NCBI GenBank assembly: GCA_019113665.1
Contig: DXGW01000061.1
Coordinates: forward strand, 1 to 30,919
From: Candidatus Alistipes excrementipullorum
GTDB lineage: Bacteria; Bacteroidota; Bacteroidia; Bacteroidales; Rikenellaceae
Length of the DNA: 30,919 bases
Reading direction: 5' to 3'
In this document: positions 25,219 through 30,919 of the stretch, piece by piece
How the letters are laid out: every line of letters starts with the position of its first letter
Position numbering within the stretch: the stretch's first letter is position 1
Notes under the pieces: model-generated
What the model saw: only the letters and a program-made list of their open reading frames with translations
Database searches by the model: none
What the model was told of the DNA's origin: nothing
Program-made: the position numbers and the translations under genes

Positions 25219-25818
25219 ATGGAACACCGCCCGCAGATAGCCGTCATAACGCGCAACGCGCTGATGAACATCGGACTCAAGTCGATCCTCGAACGCATCA
25301 TTCCGATGGCCGAGGTACGGACATTCACCGCTGTCGGGGAGCTGGAGGCCGAAGGCGACACATTTTTCCACTACTTCGTCTCGTCGCAGACATTCATCGA
25401 ACACAGCCGCTTCTTCCTCGGCAGACGCCACCGCACGATCGTCCTGACGGAATCGGGCGCCGTGCCGCAACCAACGGCCGGGGTATCGTACCTAAACATC
25501 AACTGCAGCGAAGAGGAGCTCGTAAAGTCGATACTCAGGCTTCACCACACTGCACACAACGGCGGCTACCACGGAGCCTGCAACGAGTCCGCACTCCCGC
25601 ACGTAACGGAGCCCGTGCTCTCGGCCCGCGAAATCGAGGTCCTCAAGCTGATAGTCAAGGGCCGTCTCAACAAGGAGATCGCCGACAGCCTCAACATTGG
25701 CCTCACCACCGTCATATCGCACCGCCGCAACCTGATCGAAAAGCTCGGCATCAGGTCGGTGTCGGGACTTACGATATATGCCGTCACGCACGGCCATGTC
25801 GACATCGACGAGATCTGA
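25219..25818 (+). CDS. NarL/LuxR-type transcription regulator with a degenerate receiver domain
   Basis: 199 residues. The C-terminal part (about 133-192) is a clear LuxR/NarL helix-turn-helix: LSAREIEVLKLIVKGRLNKE, then a recognition helix around TTVISHRRNLIEKLG. The N-terminal part (about 5-117) has the receiver pattern (IAVITRNALMNIGLKSIL, VLTES, SEEELVKSIL) but not its chemistry: the acidic pair after the first strand is Thr-Arg (11-12), the phospho-acceptor strand reads HYFVSS (51-56) with no Asp, and the switch lysine is replaced in YLNINC. Phosphorylation control is therefore unlikely; ligand, protein or level control is inferred. It lies 4 bases after rlmH and just upstream of a palindrome at the TonB receptor promoter, which makes that receptor a candidate target. 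Confidence 0.85.
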   Translation: MEHRPQIAVITRNALMNIGLKSILERIIPMAEVRTFTAVGELEAEGDTFFHYFVSSQTFIEHSRFFLGRRHRTIVLTESGAVPQPTAGVSYLNINCSEEELVKSILRLHHTAHNGGYHGACNESALPHVTEPVLSAREIEVLKLIVKGRLNKEIADSLNIGLTTVISHRRNLIEKLGIRSVSGLTIYAVTHGHVDIDEI

Positions 25819-25832
25819 CCGCCGCGCGCGGT
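25818..25832 (+). repeat. Short GC-rich hairpin at the end of the regulator gene
   Basis: ACCGC (25818-25822) and GCGGT (25828-25832) around a CGCGC loop, spanning the stop codon. No T-run follows; it could be a weak transcription or mRNA end signal. Confidence 0.3.
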
Positions 25833-25855
25833 GACCACACCTCCCATACCGGCCA

Positions 25856-25877
25856 CAATCCTCATAAATGAGGGTTG
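25856..25877. promoter_or_regulatory. 22-base palindrome, candidate operator of the TonB receptor gene
   Basis: Left arm CAATCCTCAT (25856-25865), spacer AA, right arm ATGAGGGTTG (25868-25877). Nine of ten arm positions pair. The TTG at the end of the right arm is also the proposed -33 element. The site is placed for a dimeric regulator to help or block RNA polymerase. A terminator is less likely, because the loop would be tiny and no T-run follows. Confidence 0.6.
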
Positions 25878-25905
25878 CACGTCTGCGGCAAAAGGCATTA
25901 CTTTG
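25875..25905 (+). promoter_or_regulatory. Probable promoter of the TonB receptor gene
   Basis: TTG (25875-25877), 20 bases, then TTACTTTG (25898-25905), one base off TAnnTTTG. Only 12 bases separate the -7 element from the ATG at 25918, so the leader would be very short. Confidence 0.5.
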
Positions 25906-25917
25906 CACCGTGGAATA

Positions 25918-28146
25918 ATGAAGAAAGCACTCGCCATAATATTGTTGCTGGCACCGCTGCACCTGTGTGCCGAAGAGTTGAAGAGCGGCATCGACACGGT
26001 GATAATGGTCGACAATGTCAATGTCACGGCCATAAAGCAGGGAAACATCAGCCGCAACGCTCCCGTAACGGCCACGCTGCTCTCGGCCGCCGACATCGAG
26101 CGCAACGGCATTTCGGCGCTGAAGGACGCTTCGCTCGTTGCACCCAACTTCTACATACCCGACTACGGTTCACGCATGACCTCGTCGGTCTATGTGCGCG
26201 GCCTCGGGGCCCGCATCGACCAGCCGGTCATCGGCATGAACATCGACAACGTCCCTGTCATGAACAAGGAGGCCTACGACCTGGAACTGGCCGACATCGA
26301 GCGCATCGAGATACTGCGCGGGCCTCAGTCGACGCTCTACGGCCGCAATACGATGGGCGGCGTAGTGAATGTCTACACACTCTCGCCATTCACGTACGAA
26401 GGCATACGCATCGGTGCGGAGTACGGGTCAGGCAACACTGTCAAGGCACGCATATCGGTCTACAACAGGCCGTTCGAACGTTTCGGCACGAGCGTCTCGG
26501 CCTTCTACTCGCAATCCGACGGGTTCTACCGCAACCTCTACGACAACTCCGCATGCGACTGGGAGCGCATGGGCGGCGGGCGGTTCAAGCTGCAGTGGTA
26601 CAACACCCGCGGCACACGCATCGACAACACGTTCGCCTTCTCCATAACGCGGCAGGGAGGCTATCCCTATGCCTATGCCGGCGAGGATATCGTCGAGGAG
26701 GGCCAGACCGTCATAGCCAACGGCGAAATACGATACAACGACCCTTGCGGCTACAGCCGTACGACCTTCAGCGACGGGCTGACCGTACGGCACGACGCCG
26801 AACATTTCACCGTAGCAAGCATAACAAGCTACCAGTATCTCGACGACGACATGCTCCTCGACCAGGATTTCACGCCGTTGTCATACTTCACGCTCCGTCA
26901 GAAGCGGAGCGAGCACTCCGTAACCGAGGACCTTGTGTTCCGTTCGCGCGGCACGGGGCGCTACCGCTGGCTGGCCGGGCTCTTCGCCTTCTACAAGCAC
27001 GGCAACATGCATGCACCCGTCGAGTTCAAGCAGACGGGTATCGAGCGGCTCATCGTCGGCAACATTCCCGACGGCATGCCCAAGCCGGTATTCACATCGG
27101 ACGAACTGCTGTTCGATTCGCGGTTCAAAATGCCGTCGTTCGGCGTGGCCGCATATCACGAGTCGACCGTCACATTGGGCAAATTCGAACTGACGGCCGG
27201 CATACGCTTCGATTTCGAACACGACAGGCTCCATTACGACTGTTACAGCGATGCCAGCGGCACGTTCGGCACAACTGCCATCGAACCGTTCGAACATGAC
27301 GGGCTGCTGCGCAAATCGTTCTTCGAGGTGCTGCCGAAATTCACCGCCACGTTCCGGGCCAATGCCCGCACATCGGTTTACATCTCTGTATCACGCGGTT
27401 ACAAGGCCGGCGGTTTCAACACGCAGATGTTCTCCGAGGTGCTGCAATCGCTGCTGATGGCACAGATGGGCGTATACTGGAACCGCGATTTCGACATCGA
27501 CAAGGTCGTTGCATACAAACCCGAACACAGCTGGAATTTCGAGGCCGGAACCCACGTGGCAAGTTCCGACGGCCGTTTTGCCGCCGATGCCGCCATATTC
27601 TACATCGACTGCCGGGACCAGCAGCTGACAGTCTTCCCCGAGGGGCAGACCACGGGCCGCATGATGACCAACGCAGGCCGTTCACGCAGCTTCGGGGCTG
27701 AAATAGCATCGCGTATTTTACCGTTTGAAAATTTCGAACTATTTTTGTCCTACGGTTACACGAACGCCCGTTTCCGCGAGTTCGTGAGCGGGCGGAACGA
27801 CTACGCCGGACGCATCGTACCGTATGCGCCGCAGCACACGGTATCGGCCCGCGCATCATACGGAGTGGAGATCCCGGCGAGGTGGCTGGAACGGATAACG
27901 TTCAGCGTCGGATACAAGGGACTGGGCCGCATATACTGGAACGAGGAGAATTCGTTGTGGCAGCCCTACTATTCGCTGCTGGATTGTTCAGTGGCCTTCG
28001 TGCAGCGGCACTGGAAGGTCGAGTTTTGGGGACGCAACCTCACCGGAACACGGTACGACGTCTTCCACTTCGAGTCGATCTCCCACCCGTTCGTACAACG
28101 CGGGCGGCCACGTACTATCGGCGTGACATTGAGCGTTAACTTGTAA
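25918..28146 (+). CDS. TonB-dependent outer membrane receptor
   Basis: Energy-coupled importer in the outer membrane. 742 residues from the ATG at 25918, which gives a normal signal peptide (MKKALAIILLLAPLHLCA); the frame is open 87 bases further upstream but that part lies across the promoter. A TonB-box-like strand (DTVIMVDNVNVTA, 26-38) precedes the plug (about 45-157) with VYVRGLGARIDQPVIGMNIDN and ERIEILRGPQSTLYGRNTMGGVVNVYT. The rest is a beta-barrel with aromatic strands ending in IGVTLSVNL. There is no N-terminal carboxypeptidase-like extension and no SusD neighbour, so it is not a SusC/SusD glycan system; siderophore-, cobalamin- or haem-type cargo is more likely, but none can be named. 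A small lipoprotein gene follows after 26 bases, a probable partner. Confidence 0.93.
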   Translation: MKKALAIILLLAPLHLCAEELKSGIDTVIMVDNVNVTAIKQGNISRNAPVTATLLSAADIERNGISALKDASLVAPNFYIPDYGSRMTSSVYVRGLGARIDQPVIGMNIDNVPVMNKEAYDLELADIERIEILRGPQSTLYGRNTMGGVVNVYTLSPFTYEGIRIGAEYGSGNTVKARISVYNRPFERFGTSVSAFYSQSDGFYRNLYDNSACDWERMGGGRFKLQWYNTRGTRIDNTFAFSITRQGGYPYAYAGEDIVEEGQTVIANGEIRYNDPCGYSRTTFSDGLTVRHDAEHFTVASITSYQYLDDDMLLDQDFTPLSYFTLRQKRSEHSVTEDLVFRSRGTGRYRWLAGLFAFYKHGNMHAPVEFKQTGIERLIVGNIPDGMPKPVFTSDELLFDSRFKMPSFGVAAYHESTVTLGKFELTAGIRFDFEHDRLHYDCYSDASGTFGTTAIEPFEHDGLLRKSFFEVLPKFTATFRANARTSVYISVSRGYKAGGFNTQMFSEVLQSLLMAQMGVYWNRDFDIDKVVAYKPEHSWNFEAGTHVASSDGRFAADAAIFYIDCRDQQLTVFPEGQTTGRMMTNAGRSRSFGAEIASRILPFENFELFLSYGYTNARFREFVSGRNDYAGRIVPYAPQHTVSARASYGVEIPARWLERITFSVGYKGLGRIYWNEENSLWQPYYSLLDCSVAFVQRHWKVEFWGRNLTGTRYDVFHFESISHPFVQRGRPRTIGVTLSVNL

Positions 28147-28172
28147 AACGAAACAAGGTTTGACTTTTTGAT

Positions 28173-28607
28173 ATGAAAAAATTACTGTTAATCTGCATGG
28201 CTGCACTCACAATGGCTTCGTGCAGCGACAAGGAACCGAATCTCATCTCCACGATCGACGTGCTGATCGTCTATGACGGCGGCAGCCTGGTCTACGAGCA
28301 GGACAACGTCAAGTGGCGCCTGGTAAAGAACAGCGACGACTCGTACACGCTGTACATGGACCAGACACGGTTCATGGAGGAGATGCCATACCTCGACATG
28401 GAGGTGCATGGACTCGAAAACCAGTATGCGTCCGAGTTTGCCGACATGTACTTCAAGTTCGACGCCGACGAGATGGTTCCCGTATTCAACGGCCAGAACA
28501 TGACGCAGTATGCGCTCACGGATTTTCACTGCGACACCGACGAGCAGGCCCTCAATGTGCGCTTCAAGTGCATGGGTTACGATGTAAGATACCGCGGAAG
28601 CCTCTAA
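28173..28607 (+). CDS. Small lipoprotein, probably surface-exposed, calycin-like fold possible
   Basis: 144 residues. The lipobox MASC places the lipid on Cys17, followed by SDKE. An acidic stretch right after the cysteine resembles the lipoprotein export signal that sends Bacteroidetes lipoproteins to the cell surface, so surface exposure is inferred. The body has alternating strands (WRLVKNSDDSYTLYMDQTRF, then MPYLDMEVHGLE, later LNVRFKCMGYDVRY) and ends with a strand typical of small beta-barrels. It recalls the calycin-like domain of Bacteroidetes proteins, but this match is uncertain. It lies 26 bases after the TonB receptor and 12 before nadC. It probably binds cargo or caps the receptor. 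Confidence 0.75.
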   Translation: MKKLLLICMAALTMASCSDKEPNLISTIDVLIVYDGGSLVYEQDNVKWRLVKNSDDSYTLYMDQTRFMEEMPYLDMEVHGLENQYASEFADMYFKFDADEMVPVFNGQNMTQYALTDFHCDTDEQALNVRFKCMGYDVRYRGSL

Positions 28608-28619
28608 ACCGACACGACC

Positions 28620-29474
28620 ATGAAACCCGAATACAAACCTTTCGTTGACGAGCTCATAGAGCTTGCAATCAAGGAGGACATCGGCGACGGCGACCATACG
28701 TCGCTGTGCTGCATACCGGCCGAAAAGAAGGGCCGCATGCGCCTGCTCTGCAAGGAGGAGGGAATAATCGCCGGAATCGAGATAGCCCGGCTCGTATTCG
28801 AGCGCCTCGACCCGACCATGAAGTTCGAGCAGGTGCTCGAGGACGGCACGCATGTCAAGGTCGGCGACGTGGCCTTCTACGTCTCCGGCAGCGAGCGTTC
28901 GCTGTTGCAGGCCGAACGCGTCGTGCTCAACATCATGCAGCGCATGAGCGGTGTCGCAACCCAGACGGCAGTCTATGTCGGGCGTCTCGACGGACTTCAC
29001 ACCAGGGTTCTCGACACGCGCAAGACCACTCCGGGCATGCGGGTGCTCGAAAAGATGGCCGTCAAGATCGGCGGCGGCGAAAACCACCGCATCGGCCTGT
29101 TCGACATGATACTGCTCAAGGACAACCACATCGACTTCGCCGGTGGGATACGCAACGCCCTGACCAAAGCCCGCGAGTACCTTGCGGCAACGGGACGCAA
29201 CCTGCCCATCGAATGCGAGGTCCGTTCGCTGGAGGATATAGACGAGGTATTCGCCGCAGGCGGTGCCGACCGCATCATGTTCGACAACTTCACGCCCGAA
29301 GCCACACGCAAGGCCGTCGAGAAGGTGGCCGGAAGGTGCGAGACCGAATCGAGCGGAGGCATAACGCTCGACACTCTGCGCGAATATGCCGAGACGGGTG
29401 TCGACTTCATCTCCGTCGGGGCACTTACACACCACATAAAATCGCTCGACATGTCGCTGAAGGCATGCGAGTAG
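28620..29474 (+). CDS. nadC: Nicotinate-nucleotide pyrophosphorylase (quinolinate phosphoribosyltransferase)
   Basis: Converts quinolinate and PRPP to nicotinate mononucleotide in de novo NAD synthesis. The 284 residues are the family length. The N-terminal alpha/beta domain starts ALKEDIGDGDHTS-like (AIKEDIGDGDHTS, 16-28). The PRPP/quinolinate sites are visible as QRMSGVAT, LDTRKTTPG (131-139), ENHRIGL, LLKDNHI and the GGI(T)-type C-terminal segment ESSGGITLD. It starts 12 bases after the lipoprotein stop, so it is probably co-transcribed with the receptor genes. nadA and nadB are not in the window. It supplies the nucleotide that NadE later helps turn into NAD+. Confidence 0.96.
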   Translation: MKPEYKPFVDELIELAIKEDIGDGDHTSLCCIPAEKKGRMRLLCKEEGIIAGIEIARLVFERLDPTMKFEQVLEDGTHVKVGDVAFYVSGSERSLLQAERVVLNIMQRMSGVATQTAVYVGRLDGLHTRVLDTRKTTPGMRVLEKMAVKIGGGENHRIGLFDMILLKDNHIDFAGGIRNALTKAREYLAATGRNLPIECEVRSLEDIDEVFAAGGADRIMFDNFTPEATRKAVEKVAGRCETESSGGITLDTLREYAETGVDFISVGALTHHIKSLDMSLKACE

Positions 29475-29605
29475 ATATACAAAAGCTACGTTGCGACGGC
29501 GACGCCCGAGGGTATCGCCGTCGTGTCGTGCAATAGAATTCACAACGGGAACATCACGGCGGCAGTAATGTCCGCGGCGCTTCATGTTCCGAAATCAGGT
29601 TCCAG
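29475..29605 (+). other. Intergenic region after nadC with a 9-base-pair hairpin
   Basis: CGACGGCGA (29494-29502) pairs perfectly with TCGCCGTCG (29515-29523) around a 12-base loop. No T-run follows, so it is at best a weak terminator. No TAnnTTTG promoter is evident in the remaining 80 bases before the next gene. Confidence 0.45.
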
Positions 29606-30919
29606 ATGATAAAGTTCAACCACGTAACAGTTGCAAGCAAGGAGGTATTCGACCGCTACATGCAGGCGAGCGACATACGCAACTGCGACATGGCATTCAC
29701 CAATATCTTCTGCTGGCAGGAGGTTTACCGCAGTGCCTGGGCCGAGGTCGAGGGCTTTCTGGTGGTACGTTTCCACATAGACGGCGGGACGAAGGTCGCA
29801 TACATGCAACCGGTAGGGGCAGATGGCGATGACGACTTTACGCGCATAGTGCCCCTGCTCGAGGAAGATGCCGCTGCAGCCGGACAACCGTTGCGCATAG
29901 CAGGGCTGACAGACCGTGCAGCCGACCTGCTGCGCCGGACATTCCCCGGCAAGTTCGCATACGCTGACAACCGCAACTTCGCCGACTACATTTACGACGC
30001 CGACTCGCTGCGCAACCTGCAGGGACGCAAATATCAGCCCAAACGCAACCACATCAACAGGTTCACGGGCGAATACGAATACCGCTACGAGCCCCTCACG
30101 GCACAGCACAAGGAGGAGTGCATGACACTCGAAGCCGAGTGGAGCAAGTCGCATACCGACAACCGCAGGTCGATCACGGCCGAACGTCATGCCATGCTGC
30201 GCGGGTTCGACCACTTCGATGCGCTGGGGCTGACCGGAGGTGCAATATACGTAGGCGACCGCCTTGCAGCGTTCACATATGGTTCACCGATCAACGGCGA
30301 GACGTTCGACATACATATCGAAAAGGCCGACACGTCGTTCGACGGGATCTTCGCCGCAATCAACATGCTCTTCGCACGGCATATTCCCGAACGTTACCGG
30401 TACATCAACCGCGAAGAGGACATGGGCATCGAGGGTCTGCGCCAGTCGAAACTGTCGTACCACCCCGCGATGCTCGAAAACAAGACCACGGCCGTTGTCC
30501 TCGACGGGGACAAACGCAGCATCAAACGGTTGTGGCAGGAGGTATTCGGCGATGACGAGGCATTCATCGACAAGTTCCTGATAAACTACCATACGCACGC
30601 CAACACCTTCACCATAAAAGACGGGGAGCGCACCGTATCGATGCTCCATGTCGTACATTTCCGCAGCGAGACAGGGCTGCGCATAGCCTACATCTATGCC
30701 GTGGCCACGGCAGCCGAATACCGGCACCGCGGATATGCTTCGAAACTGCTGGAGGAGGCTCTCGAAAAGGCAAGGCACACGAGCGATGCGGCCATACTGA
30801 TTCCGGGCGACGAGGCAGCCGAACGGCTGTACGCCCGTTTCGGATTCGAAAAGAGCGGGCACCGCGCGGTATTCGGCACAGACTTCGATTTCGGTACCGG
30901 CGACACGGAACGCGACCTG
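29606..30919 (+). CDS. DUF2156-type domain fused to a GNAT acetyltransferase, 3' end cut by window edge
   Basis: 438 residues are visible from the ATG at 29606 with no stop before the window end. Residues about 1-295 match the DUF2156/LPG-synthase C-terminal fold: NIFCWQEVY (33-41), RKYQPKRNHINRF (141-153), FTYGSPINGETFDIHIEKAD (223-242) and the family-typical ending INREEDMGIEGLRQSKLSYHPAML (267-290). Related domains transfer amino acids from aminoacyl-tRNA to lipids or other acceptors. Residues about 302-438 look like a GNAT domain: IKRLWQEVFGDDEAFIDKF at its start and an acetyl-CoA loop in YRHRGYASKLLEEAL (372-386). Both folds use related acyltransferase cores. In other Bacteroidetes I recall the two parts as separate genes, so a fusion is notable. 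The acceptor is unknown. Confidence 0.75.
   Translation, partial: MIKFNHVTVASKEVFDRYMQASDIRNCDMAFTNIFCWQEVYRSAWAEVEGFLVVRFHIDGGTKVAYMQPVGADGDDDFTRIVPLLEEDAAAAGQPLRIAGLTDRAADLLRRTFPGKFAYADNRNFADYIYDADSLRNLQGRKYQPKRNHINRFTGEYEYRYEPLTAQHKEECMTLEAEWSKSHTDNRRSITAERHAMLRGFDHFDALGLTGGAIYVGDRLAAFTYGSPINGETFDIHIEKADTSFDGIFAAINMLFARHIPERYRYINREEDMGIEGLRQSKLSYHPAMLENKTTAVVLDGDKRSIKRLWQEVFGDDEAFIDKFLINYHTHANTFTIKDGERTVSMLHVVHFRSETGLRIAYIYAVATAAEYRHRGYASKLLEEALEKARHTSDAAILIPGDEAAERLYARFGFEKSGHRAVFGTDFDFGTGDTERDL

Noticed and set aside
28188..29585. 465-codon open frame on the minus strand opposite the lipoprotein gene and nadC
   Set aside because: Covers two well-supported plus-strand genes and has no recognisable domain.

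Overview
The window looks like chromosomal DNA from a Bacteroidales bacterium, most likely Alistipes or another Rikenellaceae. This is inferred from gene content and sequence style, not from a database match. The supporting signs are promoters of the Bacteroidetes type (TTTG, about 20 bases, TAnnTTTG), no clear Shine-Dalgarno sequences, family-typical proteins (putative porin, TonB-dependent receptor, SPASC-free short QueG, Bacteroidetes lipoproteins with lipobox cysteines), and a GC-rich coding style that nevertheless uses many ATA isoleucine codons. No tRNA, rRNA, CRISPR array, transposase or phage gene is visible. No gene-free stretch reaches 300 bases; the longest is about 255 bases (18098-18353).

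Layout. 1-1132: two tandem related lipoproteins of unknown function, noticeably more AT-rich than the rest, the first cut by the window edge. 1294-3893: cysS and prfB (translation), closed by a strong two-way terminator. 3965-5671 (minus): acyl-CoA synthetase, divergent from queG (5758-6678). 6675-10361 (minus): lytic transglycosylase, putative porin and phosphatidylserine synthase, read as pssA, porin, transglycosylase (cell envelope). 10467-12850: manC and murF (sugar nucleotide and peptidoglycan precursors), closed by a terminator. 13000-18097: oligopeptide transporter, peptidase T and NAD synthetase, a tight operon closed by a terminator. 18354-20266: glutamate dehydrogenase with its own promoter and terminator, then a YbaK-type deacylase. 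20338-23295 (minus): asnS followed by rpoN (sigma-54).

23409-28607 is the least ordinary part. A secreted, truncated family-2 glycosidase-like protein without the usual catalytic set shares overlapping divergent promoters with asnS. rlmH is followed four bases later by a NarL/LuxR-type regulator whose receiver domain has lost its phosphorylation residues. Next come a 22-base palindrome fused to the -33 element of a promoter, a TonB-dependent receptor, and a small lipoprotein with an acidic surface-export-like signal. I infer a regulator/operator/receptor/surface-lipoprotein uptake module; the substrate is unknown.

28620-30919: nadC (NAD synthesis), then a protein joining a DUF2156-type (phosphatidylglycerol lysyltransferase-like) domain to a GNAT acetyltransferase domain, open at the window end. 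Two NAD genes (nadE, nadC), peptide uptake plus peptidase, and glutamate dehydrogenase fit an amino-acid-using anaerobe.
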